From Desulfobacteraceae bacterium (lineage in GTDB: Bacteria > Desulfobacterota > Desulfobacteria > Desulfobacterales > Desulfosalsimonadaceae), in the NCBI GenBank assembly GCA_003551985.1, contig PUOB01000016.1:1-9832 (forward strand): a stretch of 9,832 bases of DNA. Reading direction: 5' to 3'. The notes below the pieces were generated by a model that was given only the letters and a program-made list of their open reading frames with translations, ran no database searches and had not been told where the DNA came from. The position numbers were made by a program, and so were the translations under genes. Of this stretch, positions 1 to 7,129 are shown one piece after another. Within the stretch, counting starts at the first letter, position 1. Every line of letters starts with the position of its first letter.

Positions 1-359
1 CTTTCGCGCCCGCAGGCCGCCACCCAGTCATGGCGGCAGCTTGCACATGCAAAGCGCCGCTCTCCGTCGACAAACTGAAAATTACCCCCCTCGATACGGA
101 TCGCCTTGCCATTGACCAGTGCATCGGCAACCGTTTTCCTGGCATTCTCGATAATCCGCCCGAAGGTTGCGCGCGATACGCCCATTTCCTCACCGGCTTC
201 CTCGTGGGACAATCCTTTGTAGTCGGCAAGCCGCAAGGCTTCGCATTCATCTATGGCCAGGCGGTTTTCCGAAAGCTTGACCATAGGGATGCCCCTCGGT
301 TTGAAATAACTCACCCCGGGGCTGTGGGATACAAATCGTTTTTTATGTGGCCTTCCCAT
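1..359 (-). CDS. DUF134 (UPF0251) family DNA-binding protein, 3' end cut by window edge
   Basis: The 119 visible residues read off the left edge with no stop. The N-terminus (MGRPHKKR..., then SYFKPRGIPM at about residues 17-26) fits the conserved DUF134 opening. A sigma70-region-4-like helix-turn-helix follows at about residues 36-75 (DECEALRLADYKGLSHEEA, then MGVSRATFGRIIENARK), and then the family's LVNGKAIRIEGG segment (81-92). Cysteines C105 and C108 form a CxxC, with C116 after it, suggesting a C-terminal metal-binding ribbon that continues outside the window. ATG at 359 is chosen because the family N-terminus precedes the next Met (residue 26), and an AAGGTG Shine-Dalgarno lies 5 nt upstream. 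Family members are putative transcription regulators, often found near NifX/NafY-type or Mrp-type ATPase genes; that context cannot be checked here. It lies on the same strand as hisD, 105 bp downstream of it, with its own candidate promoters. Family call is firm; target and ligand are unknown. Confidence 0.87.
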   Translation of the reverse strand, partial: MGRPHKKRFVSHSPGVSYFKPRGIPMVKLSENRLAIDECEALRLADYKGLSHEEAGEEMGVSRATFGRIIENARKTVADALVNGKAIRIEGGNFQFVDGERRFACASCRHDWVAACGRE

Positions 360-371
360 ACCATCACCTTT

Positions 372-393
372 TTTTTGGGCAAATACCCAAAAA
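372..393. promoter_or_regulatory. Palindromic operator-like site before the DUF134 gene
   Basis: TTTTTGGG (372-379) and CCCAAAAA (386-393) form perfect 8-bp inverted arms around the 6-nt spacer CAAATA. The site lies just downstream of the proposed -10 box and upstream of the Shine-Dalgarno of the DUF134 gene, where a bound repressor would block initiation. Autoregulation by the encoded HTH protein is inference. A 5'-UTR hairpin is an alternative, but the stem is AT-rich. Confidence 0.45.
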
Positions 394-399
394 TATTTA

Positions 400-443
400 A
401 TTAGAGCCTGTCGGTTTATCTGTCAAGAAAAAACCGCTGTCAA
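400..443 (-). promoter_or_regulatory. Two overlapping sigma70-like promoters for the DUF134 gene
   Basis: On the minus strand two exact TTGACA boxes lie 17 bp apart (438-443 and 421-426). The upstream one has GATAAA 17 bp downstream (415-420). The downstream one has TCTAAT after a 15-bp spacer (400-405). The repeated unit is CTTGACAG (plus-strand CTGTCAAG at 420-427 and 437-444). Both would transcribe the DUF134 gene, independently of hisD read-through. The boxes match sigma70 consensus well; activity is inferred. Confidence 0.5.
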
Positions 444-464
444 GCCATTGAAAATCATCACACC

Positions 465-1775
465 CTACGCCGGTTTTTTTTTAACCCGTATTCGCATGGA
501 TTCGGCATGTGCGCCCAGCCCTTCCGTTTCGGCGATTTGCACGGCGTCATCGGCTTCGGCGTAAAATGCCGCCGGGGTATAATAGACGAGACTGGTGCGC
601 TTCATGAAACAATCAACGGACAGGGCGGATGAAAATCTCGCGGTCCCGCCAGTCGGCAGCACATGATTGGGGCCTGCAATATAATCGCCTATCGGTTCGG
701 GGGTATATGGGCCGATAAAAATCGCTCCGGCATTTTTTATGGCGCCAACCCAGCCGAAGGGGTCGGCAATGTGTAGTTCGAGGTGCTCAGGCGCGATTCG
801 GTTGGCGACGGCAACGGCGGCGTCCATGTCCGAAACCACCAGTATGGCGCCGAAACGCGCCAGGGACTGCGCCGCGATGTCCCGGCGTGAAAGCCTTGTC
901 AGTTGAGACTGCAGGGCGTCCGCGACCGATTGGCCGACATCCGCAGAGGTAGTCACCAACACGGACGATGCCAGCGGGTCATGCTCCGCCTGGGACAACA
1001 GATCCGCGGCGATGAAGTCCGGATCGGCATTATCGTCCGCAATGACAAGGATCTCGCTGGGCCCGGCGACGCCGTCAATTCCCACTGTACCGGAAACCAT
1101 CTTTTTTGCAAGGGTAACATAGATATTGCCCGGACCAACAATGACGTCCACAGGGGCTATGGTTTCCGTGCCGTACGTGAGCGCGGCAATCGCCCAGGCG
1201 CTGCCGGCCTTATATATCTGGTCAATCCCGATCATGTCCGCGGCCACCAGGAGATGCGGATCCACACCGCCGTCCGCGGTTGGGGGGGTTACCATCACCA
1301 CCCGCGCCACCCCGGCGATTTTAGCCGGTATCCCGCCCATCAATACCGAAGAGACCAAAGGCGTCATCCCCCCCCTGGCCCCGGGCACATAAATTCCCGC
1401 GCCTGAAACCGGGTTGACCATCTGCCCCAGCATGACGCCCTGCCGGGGCATGTCGAACCACGAATTTTCAAGCTGCCGCCGGTGGAAGGATTCAACCTGC
1501 CGGGCCGCGCGGTTCAAGGCCGAAACAAAGACACCGTCAACCTGCTTTTTTGCCGCCGAGATATCCGCCGGCGCAACCGCCAGCTCCGATATCGTCATCT
1601 CCGGGGCGTCAAACCGGTTGGTGTATTCAATCAAGGCGCTGTCGCCCCGGGTTTGAACATCGGCTAAAATACGGTTTACCGAATCGATATCGTCTTTTTC
1701 ATAATCGATCCCCCGATTGATTATTGCCCCGATCCGTGCTTCCGCATCGGCCGAAGGATAAGTCATAAGCTCCAT
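465..1775 (-). CDS. hisD: Histidinol dehydrogenase
   Basis: This cytoplasmic Zn enzyme oxidises L-histidinol to L-histidine in two NAD-dependent steps, the end of histidine biosynthesis. The 436-residue protein is the normal length. Expected residues are present by comparison with E. coli HisD: zinc ligands Q262 and H265 (SQAEHDP), D364 ([11 protein letters not shown]) and H423, and the general acid/base pair E330-H331 (APEHLEL). The [10 protein letters not shown] (211-220) and [11 protein letters not shown] (237-247) motifs are intact. ATG at 1775 ([10 protein letters not shown]) is preferred because GGGAG sits 8 nt upstream. An in-frame TTG at 1805 would add only residues encoded by a duplicated Shine-Dalgarno segment, and ATG at 1766 is also possible. 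The 3' end carries nine consecutive A (three Lys codons) four codons before the TAG stop. No other his gene is visible. It is transcribed divergently from serC. Confidence 0.97.
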   Translation of the reverse strand: MELMTYPSADAEARIGAIINRGIDYEKDDIDSVNRILADVQTRGDSALIEYTNRFDAPEMTISELAVAPADISAAKKQVDGVFVSALNRAARQVESFHRRQLENSWFDMPRQGVMLGQMVNPVSGAGIYVPGARGGMTPLVSSVLMGGIPAKIAGVARVVMVTPPTADGGVDPHLLVAADMIGIDQIYKAGSAWAIAALTYGTETIAPVDVIVGPGNIYVTLAKKMVSGTVGIDGVAGPSEILVIADDNADPDFIAADLLSQAEHDPLASSVLVTTSADVGQSVADALQSQLTRLSRRDIAAQSLARFGAILVVSDMDAAVAVANRIAPEHLELHIADPFGWVGAIKNAGAIFIGPYTPEPIGDYIAGPNHVLPTGGTARFSSALSVDCFMKRTSLVYYTPAAFYAEADDAVQIAETEGLGAHAESMRIRVKKKPA

Positions 1776-1776
1776 T

Positions 1777-1802
1777 GTATTGTCTCCCGGTATTGTCTCC
1801 CG
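1777..1802 (-). repeat. Perfect 13-bp tandem duplication covering the hisD ribosome-binding site
   Basis: On the minus strand CGGGAGACAATAC occurs twice back to back (1790-1802 and 1777-1789), ending 1 nt before the hisD ATG at 1775. Each copy has a GGGAG Shine-Dalgarno. The proximal copy is 8 nt from the ATG; the distal one is 21 nt away and too far to act directly. The exact identity suggests recent duplication. Confidence 0.9.
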
Positions 1803-1818
1803 CAATGATTACACCTGT

Positions 1819-1847
1819 TCTTTATTTAAAACAAACGGCATTGTCAA
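1819..1847 (-). promoter_or_regulatory. Candidate hisD promoter
   Basis: On the minus strand a perfect TTGACA (1842-1847) is followed after 17 bp by TAAAGA (1819-1824), a weak -10. Predicted transcription would start near 1812, giving a leader of about 37 nt. It is back-to-back with the serC promoter, about 30 bp away. Confidence 0.5.
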
Positions 1848-1876
1848 TGGTGATGTGGGCATATTCTCACTTACGG

Positions 1877-1904
1877 TTGACTTTTTTTATCCATATGGTA
1901 TAGT
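1877..1904 (+). promoter_or_regulatory. serC promoter (sigma70-like)
   Basis: TTGACT (1877-1882) and TATAGT (1899-1904) are separated by 16 bp, each one base from consensus. Transcription would start near 1911, about 60 nt before the serC start. No attenuator or obvious operator is seen between them. Confidence 0.65.
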
Positions 1905-1970
1905 GACTAATTTATCTTTTAATGTAATGCCCAATAGCAGGCACACCCCAAAAACAGGAGGAACATGAAT

Positions 1971-3059
1971 ATGTCCGCAACACGAATCTGCAACTTCAAT
2001 GCCGGACCGGCGGTTCTACCCGAACCCGTATTAAAAGAAGCCCAGGCATCGCTTCTGGATTTCCAGGGCTGCTGCATGTCAGTCGTTGAAATCAGCCACC
2101 GCTCCGAACTTTTCGACAACGTGATCAACGATGCGACCGCCCGCACCAAACGCCTTTTAAATATCGGCGACGACTACCACGTGCTGTTTCTCCAGGGCGG
2201 CGCCAGCCTTCAGTTTGCCATGGCCCCCATGAATTTTCTGGCGGAAGGCCGGTCTGCGGACTATGTCAATACGGGCACATGGTCGACCAAGGCCATCAAG
2301 GAGGCACAGATTCAAAACAAGGCGCACAGCGTTGTGGCGTCTTCCGAGGACCGCAACTTCGCATATATTCCCAAGGATATCAAGTTCAACAAGGACGCGA
2401 CCTATGCGCATATAACCTCCAACAACACGATCAAAGGGACCCAGTGGGCCGATTTTCCGGATACCGGCGGCGTCCCCCTGGTGGCGGACATGTCGTCGGA
2501 TTTCATGAGCCGCCCCATCGACATGTCAAAATTCGGCATGATATACGCGGGCGCACAGAAAAACATCGGGCCTGCCGGCGTATGCATGGTTATCGTCCGC
2601 GATGATATGCTGAAACTCATCCCGGACGGCCTGCCGACCATGCTCGACTACAGGACCCATGTATCGAAAAATTCCATGTTCAACACCCCCCCGTGCTTTG
2701 CCATCTATATGGTACAGCTCGTGCTCAAATGGATTGAGGAAACCGTCGGGGGCCTTTCAAAAATGGAGGCTGTCAACCGCAAAAAAGCCGACCTTCTTTA
2801 TGGCTTTATGGATGACACCCGCTTTTACAAACCGACAGCGGATGTGGACAGCCGGTCGCTGATGAACGTTACGTTCCGCCTGCCGTCGGAAGACCTGGAA
2901 AAAAAGTTCGTGGCCGAAGCGACTCAAAACGGCCTTGGCGGCTTAAAGGGCCACCGGTCCGTAGGCGGCTGCAGGGCGTCCATATACAATGCCGCCACCT
3001 ATGAAAACGTTGAAAAGCTGGTTGATTTTATGAAAGTCTTTGAAAAAAACAACGGGTGA
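1971..3059 (+). CDS. serC: Phosphoserine aminotransferase
   Basis: This PLP enzyme converts 3-phosphohydroxypyruvate and glutamate to O-phosphoserine (second step of serine synthesis), and in many bacteria also acts in the PdxB-dependent vitamin B6 route. From the chosen start it has 362 residues, normal for SerC. Visible features are the FNAGPAVLP opening (9-17), the phosphate-binding LQGGAS (74-79), TGTWSTKA (101-108), the PLP lysine K197 in YAGAQKNIGPAG, and the substrate-binding HRSVGGCRASIYNA near the C-terminus. AGGAGG at 1956-1961 is 9 nt from the ATG at 1971 but only 3 nt from an in-frame ATG at 1965, so 1971 is preferred; 1965 would add Met-Asn. Its pathway partner serA is about 5.3 kb away on the other strand. 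It ends before a palindromic repeat and a strong terminator. Confidence 0.97.
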   Translation: MSATRICNFNAGPAVLPEPVLKEAQASLLDFQGCCMSVVEISHRSELFDNVINDATARTKRLLNIGDDYHVLFLQGGASLQFAMAPMNFLAEGRSADYVNTGTWSTKAIKEAQIQNKAHSVVASSEDRNFAYIPKDIKFNKDATYAHITSNNTIKGTQWADFPDTGGVPLVADMSSDFMSRPIDMSKFGMIYAGAQKNIGPAGVCMVIVRDDMLKLIPDGLPTMLDYRTHVSKNSMFNTPPCFAIYMVQLVLKWIEETVGGLSKMEAVNRKKADLLYGFMDDTRFYKPTADVDSRSLMNVTFRLPSEDLEKKFVAEATQNGLGGLKGHRSVGGCRASIYNAATYENVEKLVDFMKVFEKNNG

Positions 3060-3082
3060 CCCCGTCTCGTAGGAGGTTGCTT

Positions 3083-3110
3083 GTCGGGGCGAAAAATCTT
3101 TCGCCCCGAC
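3083..3110. repeat. REP-like palindromic repeat, copy 1
   Basis: GTCGGGGCGAAA (3083-3094) pairs perfectly with TTTCGCCCCGAC (3099-3110) around AATC, a 12-bp stem. There is no T-tract after it, so it is not a typical terminator. Its 21-nt core (3086-3106, read on the minus strand) is identical to copy 3 at 8191-8211 and differs by one base from copy 2 at 7342-7362. A weaker outer inverted pair, AGGTTG (3074-3079) and CAACCT (3122-3127), flanks it. Confidence 0.75.
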
Positions 3111-3129
3111 GGCCAGGCAGACAACCTTA

Positions 3130-3165
3130 CTAAAAAAGCCGCCGGAAATCCGGCGGCTTTTTTAG
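3130..3165. terminator. Bidirectional Rho-independent terminator between serC and the thiolase
   Basis: A perfect 16-bp stem (3130-3145 with 3150-3165; core GCCGCCGG/CCGGCGGC flanked by A6/T6) encloses the loop AAAT. On the plus strand it is followed by TTTTTTCTTTTATTT. On the minus strand the stem's own U6 run serves the convergent thiolase operon, whose stop lies 35 bp away. Confidence 0.92.
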
Positions 3166-3199
3166 TTTTTTCTTTTATTTAACGGGTCTTAACGGGTTT

Positions 3200-4402
3200 T
3201 TATACGAGCTCGAACACCGCTGCGGCACCCATGCCGCCGCCGATGCACATGGACTCGACGCCGTATTTTACGCCGCGCGACTTCATCTCATTGATGAGCT
3301 GGGCGCAGAGCTTCGCACCCGTGCAGCCCAAGGGGTGACCAAGGGCGATGGCCCCGCCGTTGACGTTAAAGATCCGCTTGTCGGAATCCGCCGTCCAGAG
3401 GCTCTTGTCATCATAGAGGCCGAGCTGCTGCATGGAATAAATGGCCTGGGAAGCAAAGGCTTCATTGACCTCGAACAGGCCGATATCATCGACTTTCAAC
3501 CCTGTCATTTCGAGCACTTTGGGTATCGCGTAGGCCGGACCGACACCCATTTCATCCGCCCGGCATCCGGCGACCGTGTAGGCGACTACCTTTGCGACCG
3601 GTTCCACATTGTATTTCTTCAACGCCTCTTCGCTCATGATCAACGTAGCGGCCGCACCATCGGTGGTCTGGGATGAATTACCGGCCGTGACCGATCCGTT
3701 TGCCGCAAAAACCGGGCGCAGCTTGGCAAGCCCTTCCATGGTGGTATCACGGATGCCGTCGTCAAAATCCTGCGTGAAGGTCTCTTCGACCCATTCGCCG
3801 TCCTTTTCAACGAACCGGGATGCCGTCGTGGGGACGATCTCCTTGAAAAGACCATTGTTTTTGGCATTTCCCGCTTTCGCCTGCGAATGATAGGCGAACT
3901 CGTCCTGCATTTCCCGGGTCACATTATACCGGTTGGCAACGTTTTCCGCGGTAACACCCATGGACATGTAGACGTCCGGATTTTCAACGGCCATCTTTGG
4001 ATGGGGACGCGGCATGTTGCCGCCCATTGGAACGATTGACATGGATTCAATGCCCCCGCCGACGGCGACATCGCACCAGCCGCTTTTAATCCGCATCGCC
4101 TGGAGCGCAATCGCTTCCAGGCCCGAGGAGCAGAAGCGGTTTACAGTGGCGCCGGTCGTTGCATCCGGGAACCCTGCCATCTGGGCGATGATCCGTCCGA
4201 TGTTAAGCCCCTGCTGCGCTTCGGGGAATGAACACCCGATCATCAGGTCTTCAACATCCTTCTTCGCAACTTGCGGGGTCTTTTCCATGACGCCTTCCAA
4301 AACAGCCTTCAACAGGTCTTCCGGCCTCGTCTGGGCGAAAGCCCCTTTGCCCCTGCGGCATCCAGGGGTACGGAGCGATGTGACGATATAGGCTTCTTTC
4401 AT
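3200..4402 (-). CDS. Thiolase (acetyl-CoA C-acyltransferase, FadA-type)
   Basis: Cytoplasmic thiolase of 400 residues, the usual size. It should cleave 3-ketoacyl-CoA with CoA to acetyl-CoA and a shortened acyl-CoA as the last step of beta-oxidation. All three active-site motifs are present: nucleophile C91 in NRFCSSGLEAI, H356 in GGAIALGHPLGCTGA, and C386 in SMCIGGGMGAA near the C-terminus. VNEAFASQ is also present. The start at 4402 has AGGAGG 8 nt upstream (plus-strand 4411-4416). It is the second gene of an operon, 37 bp after the multifunctional dehydrogenase/hydratase, which supports a degradative role over acetoacetyl-CoA synthesis. Chain-length range cannot be read from sequence. A 10-bp tandem repeat (TTAACGGGT at 3179-3187 and 3189-3197) lies just past the stop. 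Confidence 0.95.
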   Translation of the reverse strand: MKEAYIVTSLRTPGCRRGKGAFAQTRPEDLLKAVLEGVMEKTPQVAKKDVEDLMIGCSFPEAQQGLNIGRIIAQMAGFPDATTGATVNRFCSSGLEAIALQAMRIKSGWCDVAVGGGIESMSIVPMGGNMPRPHPKMAVENPDVYMSMGVTAENVANRYNVTREMQDEFAYHSQAKAGNAKNNGLFKEIVPTTASRFVEKDGEWVEETFTQDFDDGIRDTTMEGLAKLRPVFAANGSVTAGNSSQTTDGAAATLIMSEEALKKYNVEPVAKVVAYTVAGCRADEMGVGPAYAIPKVLEMTGLKVDDIGLFEVNEAFASQAIYSMQQLGLYDDKSLWTADSDKRIFNVNGGAIALGHPLGCTGAKLCAQLINEMKSRGVKYGVESMCIGGGMGAAAVFELV

Positions 4403-4439
4403 CTTTATATCCTCCTAACAATACAGGTTTTTTAATATA

Positions 4440-6848
4440 TTACAGAAACAAGGGCTTTCCGGTGGTCATCATGTGCTCGGCCATCTTCTGCGTCTCTTCG
4501 GTTTTCCAGAGATCCACAAAAGCTTCCCGCTCAAGCGTCATGAGATATTTCTCGCTCACCGGGGTTCCCGCAGGCACGTCGCCACCGGCCATGCAGTATG
4601 CGGCCCTCTTGGCGATGGTTTCCATGTGCGGGGTGATATAGCCGCCGGAACGCATGTTGAGCATTTCGGCATGGATCATACCCAGGGCTTCACGACCGAA
4701 GACCGGTGTCTTTTTCTCGCGGGGCGGCGCATAGGCGTCATCAACCATCTTTAAGACTTCCTTTTTGGCCTCACCGATCAGGTTGTCCTTGTTGAAGACG
4801 ATGCGGTCATCCGGCCGCAGGTAGCCCTTGCTGCGGGCATCGGCAGCCGAACTGGAGACTTTGGCCTGGGCCACGCACATGAACGCCTGGATGAAAAAAC
4901 CCGCATGATCGGTAATCTTGGCTACCGGGGGCACGTAGTTGATATAGTTCTGCCACAGGTGAATCATGCCGCAGCCGCCCGGCACAAGGCCGGCACCGAT
5001 TTCGACGAGGCCCATGAAAAGATCCGCATTGGCCACCATCCGGTCGGATGACAGGCATACTTCGCACCCGCCGCCCAGCGCCAACCCGAAGGGGGCGGCA
5101 ACAACCGGAAAATTGGAATACTTGGTGTTCATGATACCGGCATGGACGTCTTTAATAAAGCCGTCGATTTCGGAAAACTTGCCTTCCTTGGCCAGACCCA
5201 GCATAAAGGATAGATCGCCGCCGGCGGAAAAGGGAGCGGGCATGCCGGATGCCTGGTTGCCGATGACCATGCCGACGCCGTTTTTCTCCACGTATTCGCC
5301 GGCTTCCGCCATGAAATCGATCATTTCCTTGTTAATGGCATTCATCTTGGAGTGGAACTCAAGGTCAAACACCCCGTCGCCCAGGTCGATAAGAGAGCAG
5401 GATGACGTCGACTTGACCACCTTGTTTTCCTGGCGCAGGTTATACAGGCTGATCTCCTTGTCGCTGACCGGAACCGGCTTGTAGCTGCCGCTGGCAAAAT
5501 CGTAGAAATATTTCTTTCCGCCTTCGATCTTATAGAAGGTTTCATTGCCGTCCGCGAGAAACGTTTTAACCTTCTCCGGTACGGGGCGTCCTTCTTTCTC
5601 CATCTTTTCGACCGACTCTTTTACGCCGATGGCGTCCCATGTCTCAAAGGGACCGAGTTCGAAGTTATATCCCCATTTCATGGCGTTGTCGATATCAACG
5701 ATGGTATCGGATATTTCGGGAATGCGGTTGGCGGCATAAATCAACCCGGTCGCCGTAACGTCCCAGGCAAACTTGGCGCCCTTGTCATCGCCGTAAACGA
5801 TCGCCCGGATCTTTTCAGGAAGGGACGCTTGTTTTTTGGATTCCGCCAGGCAGGGGAATTCCGCTTTTCCGTATTCTTCGTATTCCATGGTTTCCGGATT
5901 GATGACCTTACGGATGGTCTGCCATTCCGGGGTAAGGTCTTTTTTGTAAAATCCGCCCTTGGTCTTGTTGCCGAGCATGTTGTTGTCAACCATCTGCTTG
6001 ACAAAGTCCGGAAGGGCCATGGTTTCCCGCATTTCATCCTCGGGGCAGGCGTCGTAGCAGTTCTTGGCCACGTGATACATGGTGTCGAGGCCGACCAGGT
6101 CGGCTGTTTTGAACGTAGCGGTCTTGGGACGGCCCATGGGCGGTCCGAAAAGGGCGTCAACTTCGGGGATGGTCAAACCATGCTCGAGCATGGCGTTCAT
6201 CGCCTTGCCCATGCCCTGGATGCCGATCCGGTTGCCGATGAAGTTGGGGGTGTCTTTTGCCCATACAATCCCCTTGCCCAAGTATCTTTCACAGAAATCG
6301 GCCATGAAATTGAGGACTTCGGCATCGGTTTCCGGCCCGGGAATGATTTCAAGAAGATGCATATAGCGCACCGGGTTGAAAAAGTGGGTCCCCAGAAAAT
6401 GCTTTTTCATGTCCGCGGACAGATCGGCGGACATGTCCTTCAAGGGAATACCGGAGGTGTTGGAGCTGACAACGGATCCGGCCTTGCGAACGCCGTCGAT
6501 CTTCTTGAACAGGTCCTGCTTGATCTTGAGATTTTCCACGACCACTTCCACGATCCAGTCGCAATCGGCCAGCTTGTCGAAGTCGTCTTCAAGGTTGCCG
6601 GTGGTGATGAGCTGCGGATCATTTTTGGGGTCCATAAACAACGGCGGCCTTGACTTCAGCGCATCGTCAAGCCCCTTCTGAACAATCCGGTTTCTGGCCT
6701 TGGGATCATTCTTTTCCTCATCTTTGAGGTCAAATGGAACAATGTCCAAGAGCAACGCTTTAATGCCGGCACTGGCCAGTAGAGCGGCAATGCCGCCACC
6801 CATGATACCTGAACCAATAACGGCCGCTTTCGAAATCCTTCTTTGCAT
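4440..6848 (-). CDS. Fused 3-hydroxyacyl-CoA dehydrogenase / enoyl-CoA hydratase (FadN-type)
   Basis: The 802-residue bifunctional beta-oxidation enzyme hydrates 2-enoyl-CoA and oxidises the 3-hydroxyacyl-CoA with NAD. Domain order is dehydrogenase first, opposite to E. coli FadB and like Bacillus FadN. The Rossmann fold has GSGIMGGG (12-19) and D35 for the NAD ribose. Dehydrogenase catalytic residues are S132 (SNTSG), H155 and E167 (GTHFFNPVRYMHLLEIIPG). C-terminal dehydrogenase domains follow at about 190-310 and again about 350-440 (AANRIPEISDTI, MKWGYNFELGPFETWDAIG). The hydratase domain covers about 480-710, with oxyanion-hole region SAGGDLSF and both expected glutamates, E596 (GGGCEV) and E616 (GLVEIGAGLVPGGCG), spaced 20 apart as in rat mitochondrial hydratase. 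The start at 6848 has AGGAGG 5 nt upstream. It is the first firm gene of an operon with the thiolase. Substrate chain length is unknown. Confidence 0.95.
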   Translation of the reverse strand: MQRRISKAAVIGSGIMGGGIAALLASAGIKALLLDIVPFDLKDEEKNDPKARNRIVQKGLDDALKSRPPLFMDPKNDPQLITTGNLEDDFDKLADCDWIVEVVVENLKIKQDLFKKIDGVRKAGSVVSSNTSGIPLKDMSADLSADMKKHFLGTHFFNPVRYMHLLEIIPGPETDAEVLNFMADFCERYLGKGIVWAKDTPNFIGNRIGIQGMGKAMNAMLEHGLTIPEVDALFGPPMGRPKTATFKTADLVGLDTMYHVAKNCYDACPEDEMRETMALPDFVKQMVDNNMLGNKTKGGFYKKDLTPEWQTIRKVINPETMEYEEYGKAEFPCLAESKKQASLPEKIRAIVYGDDKGAKFAWDVTATGLIYAANRIPEISDTIVDIDNAMKWGYNFELGPFETWDAIGVKESVEKMEKEGRPVPEKVKTFLADGNETFYKIEGGKKYFYDFASGSYKPVPVSDKEISLYNLRQENKVVKSTSSCSLIDLGDGVFDLEFHSKMNAINKEMIDFMAEAGEYVEKNGVGMVIGNQASGMPAPFSAGGDLSFMLGLAKEGKFSEIDGFIKDVHAGIMNTKYSNFPVVAAPFGLALGGGCEVCLSSDRMVANADLFMGLVEIGAGLVPGGCGMIHLWQNYINYVPPVAKITDHAGFFIQAFMCVAQAKVSSSAADARSKGYLRPDDRIVFNKDNLIGEAKKEVLKMVDDAYAPPREKKTPVFGREALGMIHAEMLNMRSGGYITPHMETIAKRAAYCMAGGDVPAGTPVSEKYLMTLEREAFVDLWKTEETQKMAEHMMTTGKPLFL

Positions 6849-6866
6849 GATAACCTCCTGACTATA

Positions 6867-7085
6867 TTAGTTTAAAGCAAGAACTAAAAAACATCGAAGA
6901 CTAAAAAACATCGAGTACAATACAACGCCGGCAAGCAAACCCACCCAGCATGAAATATGCGGCGCCAGCAGTGCTCGCTGTCCAATAATCACCCCGTCAT
7001 AGCACAATAATCCCTCAATAACCGCCGGTTCACCCATAAAAACCCGGCCGAACGCTGCTTCTACAGCGGCGTTATTCTGATCCAT
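6867..7085 (-). CDS. Doubtful 72-codon leader ORF upstream of the beta-oxidation operon
   Basis: I do not recognise this ORF. It fills the space between the candidate operon promoter and the dehydrogenase/hydratase gene, ending 18 bp before that gene's ATG. The first 46 residues are mixed polar/hydrophobic (MDQNNAAVEAAFGRVFMGEP). Residues about 47-71 form a hydrophobic stretch (starting WVGLLAGVVLYSMFF) with one Arg, which could be one membrane span. The C-terminal codons fall in a 17-bp tandem repeat. Against it: no good Shine-Dalgarno precedes the ATG, the predicted transcript starts only about 11 nt before it, and no family is evident. It may be a chance ORF in a long leader. Confidence 0.22.
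   Translation of the reverse strand: MDQNNAAVEAAFGRVFMGEPAVIEGLLCYDGVIIGQRALLAPHISCWVGLLAGVVLYSMFFSLRCFLVLALN
6883..6914. repeat. Tandem repeat, 17-bp period, in the beta-oxidation operon leader
   Basis: ACTAAAAAACATCGA occurs at 6883-6897 and again at 6900-6914, separated by AG. It lies 35-66 bp upstream of the dehydrogenase/hydratase start codon. It could be a simple duplication or a pair of regulator sites; nothing in the sequence decides between them. Confidence 0.8.
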
Positions 7086-7102
7086 AACCCAAAAACCAAT
7101 TG

Positions 7103-7129
7103 ATTATCAAACCGGTATTTTTATGTCAA
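7103..7129 (-). promoter_or_regulatory. Candidate promoter of the beta-oxidation operon
   Basis: On the minus strand TTGACA (7124-7129) is followed after 15 bp by GATAAT (7103-7108). An 11-bp palindrome, TTGAT-T-ATCAA (7100-7110), overlaps the -10 and is a possible operator. Transcription would start near 7096, leaving a leader of about 250 nt before the dehydrogenase/hydratase. No regulator gene (for example TetR or FadR type) is adjacent. Confidence 0.45.

Noticed and set aside
30..404. 124-codon plus-strand ORF at the left end
   Set aside because: It is antisense to the DUF134 gene, whose minus-strand frame has clear family sequence and a ribosome-binding site.
1776..1805. Upstream TTG start for hisD
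   Set aside because: The ten extra codons come from the duplicated Shine-Dalgarno segment and are not HisD-like; ATG at 1775 has a well-spaced GGGAG.
3083..3110. REP-like hairpin as the serC terminator
   Set aside because: No T-tract follows the stem, and a much better terminator lies 20 bp downstream at 3130-3165.
5829..6653. 274-codon plus-strand ORF opposite the fused dehydrogenase/hydratase gene
   Set aside because: It is antisense to a gene with intact domains and catalytic residues, has no recognisable family, and is explained by the GC bias of the real frame.
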